Position numbers and translations under genes: made by a program. Shown here piece after piece: positions 17,797 through 27,104 of a DNA stretch of 58,685 bases. The notes under the pieces are model-generated. The model saw only the letters and a program-made list of their open reading frames with translations. It ran no database searches and was not told the origin of the DNA. This DNA is from Pseudomonas amygdali. GTDB lineage: Bacteria > Pseudomonadota > Gammaproteobacteria > Pseudomonadales > Pseudomonadaceae. The stretch covers positions 8,830-67,514 of the forward strand of contig NZ_LKBW01000035.1 of assembly GCF_002699855.1 (NCBI RefSeq), given 5' to 3'. How positions within the stretch are numbered: the first letter of the stretch is position 1; every line of letters begins with the position of its first letter.

Positions 17797-18831
17797 TCAG
17801 TCAGCGAACCGCTTGTCCCAGCGCCGGTACAGCGGCTCAGCAAGAAACAGCACGAACAGCAGGCGCATGACCTGCATGGCCGTCACCAGGGGGACCGACA
17901 GTTGCAGCACTTCTGCTGTCAGGCTCATTTCGGCAATGCCACCGGGCATCATGCCCAGCGTCAGTGAGCGCAGATCCAGGTGGGTGAGGGCGCTCAGCCC
18001 CAGCGCAGCCAGTGCGGCAATCAACATGGTCAGCGCGGTGCCCAACAGCGTGCGCGCGAGGAACGATGGCGCACGCCGAAAGAATGCCCGATTGAAATGA
18101 CAACCCAGCCCGCTGCCGATCAGTAGCTGACCCAGCTGGCTGGCACCGTTGGGCAAGCCGATTTTCAGGTCCCAGACCACGCTCACTACGGCACTGAGCA
18201 ACAGAGGGCCGAACAGCCACGGGTTGGGTTGCTTGAGACGTTGCCACAGCCAGGCCAGAGCTGCGCCGACCGGCAGCAGGAATGCCAGCCAGCGCCAATC
18301 GACCGCCGTGGCATGCAGTGAAGGCGTACCGTCACCCAGCAGGTATTTGAAGATCGCCGGCACGCACAATACTACTGCCAGCACCCGAAGACTTTGCGCG
18401 GCTGCGACGCTGCTTAGCGTTGCACCGTTACGTGCGCCAAGGTTGACCATCTCCCCGGAACCGCCCGGCATGCTCGAAAAGAACGCCGTAGGGCGATCTT
18501 CTCCGGTGCGCAGCATCAGCCAGACGCCAACCAGACACGACAGACTGGTGACCAGCGCGCCGATGAAAATCAGCCCGAAATGCGCGAGCACCTGCTCGAT
18601 AACCACTGGCGTGAAATGCAAACCGATGCCGATACCGATGATCAGTTGCCCGCATTTACGGCCACCCGGAATCTGCGCCAGTTGCCAGGGTGTCAGGCAG
18701 CGCACCAGGATGATTGCCAGCAACGAGCCAACCATCCACGGCAGCGGCCAGCCAACCTGGCTGGCGAGGTAGCCGCCGAGCAGGCCGACCAGCGGCGTTG
18801 CCCACCATTGACGCAGTGACGAATCAGCCAT
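17797..18831 (-). CDS. AbrB-family membrane protein (putative transporter)
   Basis: 344 residues with about ten hydrophobic segments arranged as two similar halves (for example GQLIIGIGIGLHFTPVVIEQ and GQLLIGSGLGCHFNRAFF), the internal duplication typical of the AbrB/'ammonia monooxygenase' membrane family. Function is not established; some members have been linked to regulator or transport roles. Its start overlaps the end of tctA by 8 bp, so it is translated as the last gene of the tctCBA operon. It may act as an accessory to tricarboxylate uptake (inference). Confidence 0.8.
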   Translation of the reverse strand: MADSSLRQWWATPLVGLLGGYLASQVGWPLPWMVGSLLAIILVRCLTPWQLAQIPGGRKCGQLIIGIGIGLHFTPVVIEQVLAHFGLIFIGALVTSLSCLVGVWLMLRTGEDRPTAFFSSMPGGSGEMVNLGARNGATLSSVAAAQSLRVLAVVLCVPAIFKYLLGDGTPSLHATAVDWRWLAFLLPVGAALAWLWQRLKQPNPWLFGPLLLSAVVSVVWDLKIGLPNGASQLGQLLIGSGLGCHFNRAFFRRAPSFLARTLLGTALTMLIAALAALGLSALTHLDLRSLTLGMMPGGIAEMSLTAEVLQLSVPLVTAMQVMRLLFVLFLAEPLYRRWDKRFAD

Positions 18832-20338
18832 GCGTTGCGGCAGCCTGCTGTTTTGCGCGCTTGCGCCAGATACGGATCAGCGGAAACAGCAGCATGAACA
18901 CGGTCACCACCCAGACCCCGAGGGTGATCGGGCTGGCCCAGAGAATCCCCAGTTCGCCGTTGGAGATCGACAGGGCGCGTCGCAGGTTCTGCTCCATCAG
19001 ACCACCGAGGATGAAACCGAGCAGAATCGGCGACAGCGGGAAATCCAGCTTGCGCAGGATGTAACCGAAGATGCCGATGCCGACCATCAGGAACAGGTCG
19101 AAGGTGGTAGCGTGCACTGCATACACGCCGATCCAGGTGATGATCGCAATCACCGGGACCAGCGCCCAGTTCGGCACGGCGAGGATGCGCGTGAAGATAC
19201 GGATCATCGGGATGTTGAGGATCACCAGCATGATGTTGGCGATGAACAACGAAGCGATCAGGCCCCATACGATGTCCGGTTGCTGTTGGAACAGCATCGG
19301 ACCGGGCGTGATGTTGTACAGCGACAACGCGCCGATCATCACCGCCGTGGTGCCCGAGCCCGGAACACCCAGCGTCAGCGTCGGCACCAATGCGCCGCAA
19401 GCGGTTGCCCCGATGGCGGTCTCGGGAGCTGCCAGACCGCGCATGTCGCCCTGGCCAAACTTGCCGCCAGGGCCGGCGATACGTTTTTCCGTCATGTAAG
19501 CGACTGCGCTGGCCAGTGTCGCACCGGCACCCGGCAGTACGCCAAGAATGAAGCCCAGCAGACCACAGCGAATGTTCACCACGAACACGGCAGCGGCTTC
19601 CTTGACGTTGAACATCATGCGCCCAGTGGCCTTGACCGCCTCTTGGCCGCGATGAGTCTTTTCCAGCAGCAACAGGATTTCACTGATTGAAAACAGACCC
19701 AGGACCAGCACCACGAACTGAATGCCGTCGGTCAGATGAATGTTGTCGCCCGTAAAACGGTACACCCCGCTGTTGGCATCAATGCCTACCGCAGACAGGA
19801 AAAGCCCGATCAGCGCGGCAATGAATGTCTTCAATGGCCTGTCACCGGCCACGCCGCCCAGGCAGACGATGGCGAACACCATCAGTACGAAATATTCCGC
19901 CGGACCGAAGGCAATCGCCCACTTGGCGAGCAACGGCGCGAACAGCACCATGCCGCAAGTGGCGATGAATGCACCGATGAACGAACTCCATGCTGACAGC
20001 GACAGAGCGACGCCGGCCAGCCCCTGGCGTGCCATTGGATAGCCGTCCAGCGTGGTCATGACGGTGGACGCTTCGCCCGGAATGTTCAGCAGGATCGAAC
20101 TGATACGTCCGCCGTATTCACAGCCCAGGTACACGGCCGCTAACAGAATCAGTGCCGATTCAGGCGGCAGGCCCAGCGCAAAGGCAATGGGGATCAGCAG
20201 CGCCACCCCGTTGATAGGCCCAAGCCCCGGCAGCAGGCCGACGACGGTACCAATCAATGTGCCGGACAGTGCGGTAATCAGGTTGTAAGGGGTGAGGGCG
20301 ACGCCGAACCCCTGGCCCAGGTAGCTGAAAGTATCCAT
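18824..20338 (-). CDS. tctA: tripartite tricarboxylate transporter large permease TctA
   Basis: 504 residues, the usual TctA size. It is the main channel subunit for citrate or a related carboxylate, working with TctB and the periplasmic TctC. Typical blocks are visible: GTLIGTVVGLLPGLGPINGVALLIP (about 26-50), the GGRISSILLNIPGEASTVMTTLDGYPMA motif, and GVLPGAGATLASAVAYMTEKR in the second half. It has ten or more membrane spans. It starts one base after tctB ends and overlaps the AbrB-type gene. Confidence 0.95.
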   Translation of the reverse strand: MDTFSYLGQGFGVALTPYNLITALSGTLIGTVVGLLPGLGPINGVALLIPIAFALGLPPESALILLAAVYLGCEYGGRISSILLNIPGEASTVMTTLDGYPMARQGLAGVALSLSAWSSFIGAFIATCGMVLFAPLLAKWAIAFGPAEYFVLMVFAIVCLGGVAGDRPLKTFIAALIGLFLSAVGIDANSGVYRFTGDNIHLTDGIQFVVLVLGLFSISEILLLLEKTHRGQEAVKATGRMMFNVKEAAAVFVVNIRCGLLGFILGVLPGAGATLASAVAYMTEKRIAGPGGKFGQGDMRGLAAPETAIGATACGALVPTLTLGVPGSGTTAVMIGALSLYNITPGPMLFQQQPDIVWGLIASLFIANIMLVILNIPMIRIFTRILAVPNWALVPVIAIITWIGVYAVHATTFDLFLMVGIGIFGYILRKLDFPLSPILLGFILGGLMEQNLRRALSISNGELGILWASPITLGVWVVTVFMLLFPLIRIWRKRAKQQAAATHG

Positions 20339-20339
20339 A

Positions 20340-20798
20340 TCAGTTCTCCAGAACGCTGAGCAGGCCTAAAGGCAAGGGAACGTCCATGGCCTTGTCGAAT
20401 AACAGGTAAAGGCCGACGCTCATCAGAATCACCACCACCACGCTCGGCAGCCAGCGTCCGCCATACAGGCGTGCCATGGGAATGCCGATCAGGATGCTGC
20501 TGAGGATGAAGCCCAGGGGTTCGAACAGCCCGGCGAATATCAGCAGCAGAATGATGCATGCGCCAATCTTGATCAGGGTTTCACGGTCCAGTGCCGGTTC
20601 TTCCTCGGTGTAGACAATGGGTGTGGGCCGAATCAGCAGGTACAGCAGGGCGGCACCCATCAACCCGAGCATCAGCAGCGGGAAAGCGCGTGGTCCGACC
20701 GGTTCATAGGAGAACGGCGCTTGATAAGGCCAGGCCATAAGGGCCAGACCTGCGCATGCCAGTAGCAGTACGGCAGCAAAAATGCGTTGTATGACCAT
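20340..20798 (-). CDS. tctB: tripartite tricarboxylate transporter small subunit TctB
   Basis: 152 residues with four predicted membrane helices (8-25, 42-60, 77-98 and 115-140), as in TctB proteins, which are small and poorly conserved. It forms the membrane complex with TctA. It lies between tctC (62-bp gap with a strong hairpin) and tctA. The VGPRAFPLLMLGLMGAALL stretch is typical of the family. Confidence 0.9.
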   Translation of the reverse strand: MVIQRIFAAVLLLACAGLALMAWPYQAPFSYEPVGPRAFPLLMLGLMGAALLYLLIRPTPIVYTEEEPALDRETLIKIGACIILLLIFAGLFEPLGFILSSILIGIPMARLYGGRWLPSVVVVILMSVGLYLLFDKAMDVPLPLGLLSVLEN

Positions 20799-20814
20799 GA
20801 GAAGCTCCTGAGTC

Positions 20815-20833
20815 GCGCCCGCTGTGCGGGCGC
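20815..20833 (-). terminator. stem-loop between tctC and tctB
   Basis: GCGCCCGC-tgt-GCGGGCGC, a perfect 8-bp GC stem with a 3-base loop, lies between tctC and tctB and has no long T-run. In transporter operons such hairpins usually protect the binding-protein message or reduce read-through, so that TctC exceeds the membrane subunits. Confidence 0.6.
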
Positions 20834-20860
20834 AACTTAACGTCAGTCAATTGAGTTCAA

Positions 20861-21841
20861 TTACTGAATCAGGCCGAATTCCTTGGCCAGCAGTTTGTAG
20901 TCGGCAACCTGCTTCTTGACGTAGGTGTCCAGCTCCGCGCCGGTCATGGCGAAGGGGAACAGCTCGCGCTGATCACGCAGTTTGGCGAAGTCTTCAGAGG
21001 CCAGGATCTTGTCGAACGAGGCTTTCCACCAGTTGTAGTCTTCGTCGCTGACCTTCGGCCCGAGGTAGAAGCCACGCACCACAGGCCAGACGATGTCGTA
21101 GCCCTGCTCCTTAGCGGTGGGGATGTCTTTCATTTCGGGTTCGTCGATGCGCTTCTCGGCGAATACGGCGAGCAGGCGCATGTCGCCACTCAAAATGTGC
21201 GGCATGGAGTCGGAGATGTCGGTACTGCCCACCTGAATGTGGCCGCCAAGCAGGGCAGTAGCGATTTCCCCACCGCCCTCCAGCGCGACATAACGCAAGG
21301 CGCGCGGGTTGATGTCTGCAGCCTTGGCGATCAATGCGGTCTGCATCCAGTCCTGGCTGCCTACGGTGCCGCCTGAGCCGATGACTACCTTGCTCGGATC
21401 GGCCTTGAGCGCTTTGACCAGATCGTCGAGGTTCTTGTATGGCGAGTCGCTCTTCACTGCAATGGCGCCATAGCTTGTGCCCACGGCGGCGAGCCAGCGT
21501 ACTGCGTTTTCATCGAAACGGCCGAATTTTCCCTGCGCCAGATTGAGCAGCGAACCGCTGGACCACGCGACCAGCGTGCCAGCATCTGCGGGGCGCTGAG
21601 CTACAACTGCGTTGTAGGCCACTGCGCCGACGCCCCCAGGCATGTAGGTCACGCGCATGGGCGAGGTCAGAATCTTTTCGTTGATCAGCGCGCTTTGCAC
21701 CAGCTTGCAGGTCAAGTCGAATCCGCCACCTGGTGAGGCGGGTGCAATGCATTCCGGACGCTTTGGCTCGGCAGCAAACAACTGGCTGGCAACCAGCATG
21801 CAGGCGGCGGTGGCGGCTATCTGACGCAGAGGGGATTTCAT
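20861..21841 (-). CDS. tctC: tricarboxylate-binding periplasmic protein TctC
   Basis: 326 residues: Sec signal peptide (1-23, ending ASQLFAAEP), then the Bug/TctC fold with PECIAPASPGGGFDLTCKLVQSAL, MPGGVGAVAYN (ligand-loop Gly cluster) and GGTVGSQDW. It binds the tricarboxylate in the periplasm and may also present it to the TctE sensor. GGAGA lies 9 bases before the ATG. It is the first gene of the operon, divergent from tctDE. Confidence 0.95.
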   Translation of the reverse strand: MKSPLRQIAATAACMLVASQLFAAEPKRPECIAPASPGGGFDLTCKLVQSALINEKILTSPMRVTYMPGGVGAVAYNAVVAQRPADAGTLVAWSSGSLLNLAQGKFGRFDENAVRWLAAVGTSYGAIAVKSDSPYKNLDDLVKALKADPSKVVIGSGGTVGSQDWMQTALIAKAADINPRALRYVALEGGGEIATALLGGHIQVGSTDISDSMPHILSGDMRLLAVFAEKRIDEPEMKDIPTAKEQGYDIVWPVVRGFYLGPKVSDEDYNWWKASFDKILASEDFAKLRDQRELFPFAMTGAELDTYVKKQVADYKLLAKEFGLIQ

Positions 21842-22321
21842 GTTCAGTCTCCAGAGATATTTTTGTTTTTGGAAGAGAGAAGCTGTTCAGCAGATGCTTT
21901 TGTCTCGCGCACCACGAGACCTGTTGGCTGACACGCAAGTGCCATCGGTACAGCGGTGGGCGCTGATGTTTTGCAGGAAGGTGGATCAGGGGCGCGACGG
22001 GTGCGGGGAAAACCGCGACGGGCTGTGCTCAATGGACTGGCAAGCCTGGGCTGGCATAGACATGACGTGACTCCGTTTAGCGATTTATTGTTTTTATTGT
22101 CCAGACGCATCCGGGCGCCTGTTTTGTACGTACCCTTTTGCCGGGTCGTCTGGCGATGGTAAATGACGAACCTTTCGCAAACCTTTCAGCTTCCTTTCAT
22201 GTCGCAATTGAAGGGCCGCGAATCGTTTCTGTCCTTCACAGGCGGCGGCCTGCCTGTAAACTCCACCGCCACAAGCCTCGATGCCCAGATCGATAACAAC
22301 AGTGACAATCAGGAGACGGCG
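21842..22321. other. divergent regulatory region tctCBA / tctDE
   Basis: 480 bp containing the promoters of both units. The clearest signal is the CCTTTC triple repeat described separately. The region around 22080-22105 is AT-rich (TTTATTGTTTTTATTG) and is a likely place for a -10 element, but I cannot fix the promoters. No RNA gene or coding region is supported. Confidence 0.4.
22171..22198. promoter_or_regulatory. CCTTTC direct repeats at 11-bp spacing, likely TctD operator
   Basis: CCTTTC begins at 22171, 22182 and 22193, exactly one helical turn apart, 125-150 bp upstream of tctD and about 330 bp from tctC. OmpR/PhoB-type regulators bind head-to-tail direct repeats with 10-11-bp spacing, so this is a good candidate for TctD binding. 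Confidence 0.55.
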
Positions 22322-22993
22322 ATGCGTGTTCTTCTTGTGGAAGATCATCTGCAATTGGCTGAAAGTGTCGCGCAGGCGCTCAAAAGCGCAGGTTTGACCG
22401 TTGATGTACTGCATGATGGCGTTGCCGCCGACCTGGCGTTGAGCAGCGAGGAATACGCCGTCGCCATTCTCGACGTCGGCTTGCCGCGTATGGACGGCTT
22501 TGAAGTGCTGGCGCGTCTGCGGGCGCGCAGCAAAAACCTTCCGGTGTTGATGCTGACCGCGCGCAGCGACGTCAAGGATCGCGTTCATGGCCTGAACCTG
22601 GGGGCCGACGACTACCTGGCCAAGCCTTTCGAGCTGTCCGAGCTGGAGGCCAGGGTCAAGGCATTGCTGCGTCGCAGCGTGCTGGGTGGCGAGCGGCAAC
22701 AGCGCTGCGGCGTACTGGCCTATGATCTGGACACCCGGCGTTTCACGCTCGGCGAGGAGCTGCTGGCCCTGACGTCTCGCGAACAGGCGGTGCTGGAAGC
22801 GCTTATCGCCCGGCCAGGTCGGGTGATGAGCAAGGAGCAACTGGCCGCGCAGGTTTTCGGCCTCGACGAGGAGGCCAGCCCTGACGCCATCGAAATCTAC
22901 GTCCATCGCCTGCGCAAGAAGCTCGACGGGCATTCTGTGGCTATCGTGACCTTTCGGGGTCTGGGGTATCTGCTTGAAAGCCGCGATGATTAA
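22322..22993 (+). CDS. tctD: response regulator TctD (OmpR family)
   Basis: 223 residues: receiver domain 1-115 with phospho-acceptor Asp51 (ILDVGLPRMDGF), acidic pair Glu7-Asp8, and Lys in LAKPFE. A winged-helix DNA-binding domain follows (about 130-220), ending HRLRKKLDG...TFRGLGYLL. The ATG at 22322 has GGAG upstream; an earlier in-frame start would add 53 residues lacking homology. It overlaps tctE by 8 bp and should activate tctCBA in response to tricarboxylate. Confidence 0.93.
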   Translation: MRVLLVEDHLQLAESVAQALKSAGLTVDVLHDGVAADLALSSEEYAVAILDVGLPRMDGFEVLARLRARSKNLPVLMLTARSDVKDRVHGLNLGADDYLAKPFELSELEARVKALLRRSVLGGERQQRCGVLAYDLDTRRFTLGEELLALTSREQAVLEALIARPGRVMSKEQLAAQVFGLDEEASPDAIEIYVHRLRKKLDGHSVAIVTFRGLGYLLESRDD

Positions 22994-24368
22994 CGACAGC
23001 CTGCGCTGGCGGTTATTGTGGAACCTGGCGTTGCTGCTGGTGGTGTTGATGCTGGCCAGCGGCATGAGCGCTTACTGGAATGGCCGCGAAGTGGCCGATA
23101 CCGCCTACGACCGCACGTTGCTGGCGTCAGCAAGAACCATCGCTGCCGGCCTGACCCAGCGTGATGGCACGCTGAGCGCCGATATTCCCTATGTGGCGCT
23201 GGATACCTTTGCCTACGACAGCGAAGGACGAATCTATTATCAGGCCAACGACATCCATCAGAAGCTGATTTCCGGTTATGAAAATCTGCCTTCGCCACCA
23301 CCGGGCACTTTGCGTACCGACGATTACCCTGCGCTGGCGAAGTTTTATAACGGGATTTATCAAGGGCAGGATGTACGTGTGGTCAGCCTGCTCAAGCCGG
23401 TGACTGATCCAGGCATGAACGGCACGGCTGAAATTCGTGTTGCCGAAACCCAGGAGGCGCGCAAGGGCATGGCGCGCAGCCTGATGGCCGACACGTTGCT
23501 GCGTCTGGGCATGCTCGGTGGGGGCGCACTGCTGCTGGTCTGGTTCACGGCCAGTGCGGCACTGCGACCGCTGGAGCGCTTGCGCACCGCAGTAGAAGAG
23601 CGTCAGCCGGATGATCTGCGCTCATTGCCAATGGTTGAGGTGCAGCATGAACTACGTCCGCTGGTAGGGGCGCTGAACCACTTTACCGAGCGGCTGCGCC
23701 TGCAGTTCGAGCGCCAGGCGCAGTTCATCGCCGATGCTGCCCATGAACTGCGCACGCCGCTGGCCGCGCTCAAGGCGCGGGTTGAGCTGGGCCTGCGTGA
23801 GCGCGACCCGCAACATTGGCGCAGTACGCTGGAATCAGCCGCACTTGGCACGGATCGGCTCACGCATCTGGCCAATCAGTTGCTGTCACTGGCGCGGATT
23901 GAAAACGGCGCGCGGGCCATTGCCGAAGGTGTCGCGCAACAACTGGACCTCAGCCAGCTGGCAAGAGAGCTGGGCATGGCCATGGCGCCGTTGGCTCATT
24001 CACGCGGCGTCGCGCTGGCGCTGGAGGCTGACGAGCCGGTCTGGCTGCGTGGCGAGCCGACGTTGCTGAACGAACTGTTGAGCAACCTGATCGACAATGC
24101 GCTGGCTCACACTTCACCGGGCGGTAACGTGGTGTTGCGGGTGTATGCGCCGGGTGTTCTGGAGGTCGAGGATGATGGCCCTGGCATTCCGGCAGATGAG
24201 CGGGAGCGGGTTTTCGAGCGTTTCTACCGTCGCAGTCAGCAGGGCAGCGGTGCCGGGCTCGGTCTGGCTATTGTGGGAGAGATATGCCGTGCGCATCTGG
24301 CCAGAATCACCTTGCACGATGGTGCCGAGCGGGGTTTGAAGGTTCGGGTCAGTTTCAGTGCGCCCTGA
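22986..24368 (+). CDS. tctE: sensor histidine kinase TctE
   Basis: 460 residues. The first membrane segment is at about 8-30, the periplasmic sensor domain at 31-165 and the second membrane segment at about 168-190. HAMP-like linker, H-box AHELRTPLAALKAR (phospho-His near 251), N-box NELLSNLIDNALAH and G-boxes DDGPGIP and GAGLGLAI follow in order. It should sense citrate-like ligand, directly or through TctC, and phosphorylate TctD. The ATG at 22986 is preferred; a TTG four codons earlier is also in frame. Confidence 0.93.
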   Translation: MINDSLRWRLLWNLALLLVVLMLASGMSAYWNGREVADTAYDRTLLASARTIAAGLTQRDGTLSADIPYVALDTFAYDSEGRIYYQANDIHQKLISGYENLPSPPPGTLRTDDYPALAKFYNGIYQGQDVRVVSLLKPVTDPGMNGTAEIRVAETQEARKGMARSLMADTLLRLGMLGGGALLLVWFTASAALRPLERLRTAVEERQPDDLRSLPMVEVQHELRPLVGALNHFTERLRLQFERQAQFIADAAHELRTPLAALKARVELGLRERDPQHWRSTLESAALGTDRLTHLANQLLSLARIENGARAIAEGVAQQLDLSQLARELGMAMAPLAHSRGVALALEADEPVWLRGEPTLLNELLSNLIDNALAHTSPGGNVVLRVYAPGVLEVEDDGPGIPADERERVFERFYRRSQQGSGAGLGLAIVGEICRAHLARITLHDGAERGLKVRVSFSAP

Positions 24369-24370
24369 TC

Positions 24371-25192
24371 CTAGTAAAGCATGCTCTTCGCTTCGTCCAT
24401 CTGGGCGCTCAGCATGCCTTCAGCCCTGGCAAGCCTCAGTTGGCTGAACGCAGGCAGGTCGACCATCTCGATGAGGCTGAAGGGGTGATCGGTGTTCCTG
24501 TGGATATGCACTGTGGCGATCTGCACCAGATCTGTGTAGTCCGGACTTTTCGATACGCGCGCGAAGTTCTGGAACTGAATCGGCACGCAGGCCAGCGGCT
24601 CGGGAAAGTCCCATGAGCGCAGCAGGCGTTCGCCAATGACCGGGTGAATGCTGTCGATCACGTGGTTGAGGCTGATCGGATCGGCCAGCAGCTCGTAATG
24701 GTCTTCGGCATACGTCAGGATCGGCAGAATCCCGATCAAGTGGATCAGCCCGGCGAGTGTGGCCTGGTCGGGTTTGAGATTCGTGTAGTTCTGACACAGT
24801 GTGTAACTGATGTCGGCAACCTGCAGGCTCTGCTTCCAGATATCGCGCATCTTCTGCTCGATGACGGGAGACTTCGCGTGGAACATCTGCTCGACCACCA
24901 GGCCGATAGCCAAGTTACAGGTGTAATTGACGCCCAGGCGCCGAACCGCGGTGGTGACGTCGCTGACTTCAAAATTCGGGCGCAGCAGAGGGCTGTTCGC
25001 GACCTTTATCAGGCGTGCGGAAAGGGCTGTATCGCTACCGATGACCTTGCTCAGGGCCGAAATGCTGATTTCGGTGTCTTCGGCGGCAAGGCGAATTCTC
25101 AGTGCTACTTCCGGCAGGGTAGGCAGAAACAAGGCATCTCTGTCGATGGCCTTGATCAAGTTTCTCTGCACCTCGTCAGCCATCTTGCTCAT
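24371..25192 (-). CDS. HDOD-domain signalling protein
   Basis: About 273 residues, almost entirely one HDOD domain (LPTLPEVALRIRLAAEDTEISISALSKVIGSDTALSARLIKVANSPLL near the start). HDOD proteins resemble HD phosphohydrolases but lack the catalytic HD pair and act as regulatory scaffolds in motility, biofilm and stress pathways. No second domain is visible. It ends two bases from tctE (convergent). The start is uncertain between ATGs at 25192 and 25183. Confidence 0.85.
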   Translation of the reverse strand: MSKMADEVQRNLIKAIDRDALFLPTLPEVALRIRLAAEDTEISISALSKVIGSDTALSARLIKVANSPLLRPNFEVSDVTTAVRRLGVNYTCNLAIGLVVEQMFHAKSPVIEQKMRDIWKQSLQVADISYTLCQNYTNLKPDQATLAGLIHLIGILPILTYAEDHYELLADPISLNHVIDSIHPVIGERLLRSWDFPEPLACVPIQFQNFARVSKSPDYTDLVQIATVHIHRNTDHPFSLIEMVDLPAFSQLRLARAEGMLSAQMDEAKSMLY

Positions 25193-25306
25193 GTTGCATC
25201 TCGCAGCCGTTGGGGGTGTCCAGAGTTTTCCGCGCGCTCCGCAGAGCGCCAGCATGTGCACTGGAACGCTCTAAAGACACTAGGAACCTGAATGTGTTCG
25301 TCTGGC

Positions 25307-26254
25307 TTAGCGCTGAGTTTCGAGTTTGCTGTCCAGTATGTAGGGCAGATCACTCATTTGCAGCGCTGCGCCTTCTGGCGAGCCAAGATTTATATGGCCA
25401 TTTTCTGCCGCATCGCCCTGCAATACGGCGAGCAGTTCAACATTTTGGCCGGACTGTGCGGCGATGACCACGTTGCCCACCGCGCTGGCGTGTACCGGCG
25501 AAAACATTGCCGTACCCGGCTCGGGGATTTCTTCGCTGCTCAGCGTCAGGCGGTAGAGCCTGCGTTTGAGTTTGCCCAGGTATTGCATGCGCGCAACGAT
25601 TTCCTGGCCGGTGTAGCAGCCCTTCTTGAAGCTGACGCCGCCGACCGTCTGCAGGTTGATCATCTGCGGGATGAACTCCTCGCGGGTGCTACCGAATACC
25701 TGGCCGATGCCGGCCCGTATCTGACCCAGCAACCAGTCATTGAGCGGACCTTCGCTCAACTGCGAAGCCAGCTGCGATTTGACGCTGTCTGCCTGCCCGG
25801 CGCGTACCCAGAGTTCGGCGCGGCCCGGTGAGACGCGGATTGCGATGAGCTCATTGGCTCGTACCACCGCATCGGTTTCCTGCGCCAGGTCCAGGCCCAG
25901 GCCGACCAGGGCACTGTCGCCATCCTGCAGGCCGAAGCGCACCCATTCTGCGCTTTCGTCAGTCAGTTTCGATTTGGAGAACACTGCGTATTTACGCAAG
26001 TCCAGCAGTTGCGGCTCGATCAGCTCGCTGGCCATCGCCAGCAGGCAACCGTCGCCTTCGAAAACGATGCGAAAACTCGACTGCATCCGGCCCTTCTGCG
26101 TGCAGCGGGCACCGAGGCTGGACTTGTCTTCATTCAGATAATTGAGGTTGCACGTCAGCTGACCCTGAAGAAACTTGCTGGCATCCACGCCGCGAACGGC
26201 GAGAACGCCCTCATGGGATAGCGTGCAGAAAAAAGCTTTTTGGGTCATGGTCAT
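25307..26254 (-). CDS. ygfZ: tRNA-modifying / Fe-S repair protein YgfZ
   Basis: 315 residues related to the folate-binding T-protein of glycine cleavage. YgfZ supports certain Fe-S enzymes, including tRNA methylthiolase MiaB. The family signature KGCYTGQEIVARMQYLGKLKRRLYRL with its essential Cys is visible at about 209-234. Two ATGs, at 26254 and 26248, are equally acceptable. It is divergent from sdhE, as in many gammaproteobacteria. Confidence 0.93.
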   Translation of the reverse strand: MTMTQKAFFCTLSHEGVLAVRGVDASKFLQGQLTCNLNYLNEDKSSLGARCTQKGRMQSSFRIVFEGDGCLLAMASELIEPQLLDLRKYAVFSKSKLTDESAEWVRFGLQDGDSALVGLGLDLAQETDAVVRANELIAIRVSPGRAELWVRAGQADSVKSQLASQLSEGPLNDWLLGQIRAGIGQVFGSTREEFIPQMINLQTVGGVSFKKGCYTGQEIVARMQYLGKLKRRLYRLTLSSEEIPEPGTAMFSPVHASAVGNVVIAAQSGQNVELLAVLQGDAAENGHINLGSPEGAALQMSDLPYILDSKLETQR

Positions 26255-26370
26255 CGCAGATTGGGAAAAAAGTCCGGGGGCACATCATAGTGCCGAGTCG
26301 AGGTTATGCATACGGGGTGCGTGAAAACTGCTGCGACCATTGCAAGATTCGCGTGCCCGGCTCACGGCTG

Positions 26371-26376
26371 TATACT
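26371..26376 (+). promoter_or_regulatory. -10 element of the sdhE-ygfX promoter
   Basis: TATACT, 25 bp upstream of the sdhE start and close to consensus. The -35 is weak: TTGCAA lies too far upstream (25-bp spacer). A promoter here is likely by position. Confidence 0.4.
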
Positions 26377-26401
26377 TGCCGCCTACTTTGAGGAGCGCTC
26401 C

Positions 26402-26656
26402 ATGGTCGAAGACGTCGAACTCAACCGCCTTTACTGGCACAGCCGCCGTGGCATGCTTGAACTGGACGTGCTGCTGGTGCCGTTTGTCCGGGAGGTCTAT
26501 CCGCATTTGAATGACGTGGACCGCGATCTGTATCGCCGTTTACTCACTTGTGAAGATCAGGACATGTTCGGCTGGTTCATGCAGCGCGCCGAGTCCGAGG
26601 ATGCTGAATTGCAACGTATGGTTCGCATGATTCTGGATCGTGTCCAGCCCAAGTGA
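26402..26656 (+). CDS. sdhE: succinate dehydrogenase assembly factor SdhE
   Basis: 84-residue small helical protein that promotes covalent FAD attachment to succinate dehydrogenase and fumarate reductase. The conserved RGMLELD (residues 16-22) and the motif around [19 protein letters not shown] are present. The strong site GAGGAG precedes the ATG at 26402; a longer frame from 26306 lacks homology. It overlaps ygfX by 17 bp, the conserved sdhE-ygfX pairing. Confidence 0.95.
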   Translation: MVEDVELNRLYWHSRRGMLELDVLLVPFVREVYPHLNDVDRDLYRRLLTCEDQDMFGWFMQRAESEDAELQRMVRMILDRVQPK

Positions 26657-27104
26657 TCGATTTGAATGTCACTGGCAGGCCTCGCGCCTGCTATTGACGG
26701 CGTATCTCGCCGTTCAGCTGCTGGCGCTGATCGCGTTGTCCTGGCTGAACATCGCTTCGTTGGCGTTGGCACTGGGTGTGCTGTTCTGTCTGATGCATGC
26801 TGCCTGGACGTTGCCGCGCTCGATCCTGCTCAGTCATCCGGCAGCCTTCACTGCGCTGAAGCGCGATCATCAAGGCTGGCGATTGTGGAATCAACGCGAC
26901 GGCTGGCAGCCCGTGCAGTTATGTCCGGACAGCCTCGCGTTACCGTTGGTCGTGATTCTGCGTTTTCGCCCGATTGTCGCAGGCCGGCCGGGCCGCTCGA
27001 TAAAAAGCTGCTGCATCCCGCTTGATGCGCTCACGCCGGACACGCACCGGCGTCTGCGTGTGCGCCTGAAGTTCAGCCGACGTAAGTGGGCGGTACCAGA
27101 ATAG
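26640..27104 (+). CDS. ygfX: inner-membrane protein YgfX (CptA-like)
   Basis: 154 residues with two adjacent membrane helices (about 17-36 and 38-55) and a basic cytosolic tail, the architecture of YgfX/CptA. The E. coli member was described as a toxin acting on FtsZ/MreB and paired with SdhE/CptB. The start is GTG at 26640 inside sdhE, giving [19 protein letters not shown], which aligns with the family. Its end overlaps the end of convergent nadB by 32 bp. Confidence 0.85.
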   Translation: MSSPSDRFECHWQASRLLLTAYLAVQLLALIALSWLNIASLALALGVLFCLMHAAWTLPRSILLSHPAAFTALKRDHQGWRLWNQRDGWQPVQLCPDSLALPLVVILRFRPIVAGRPGRSIKSCCIPLDALTPDTHRRLRVRLKFSRRKWAVPE

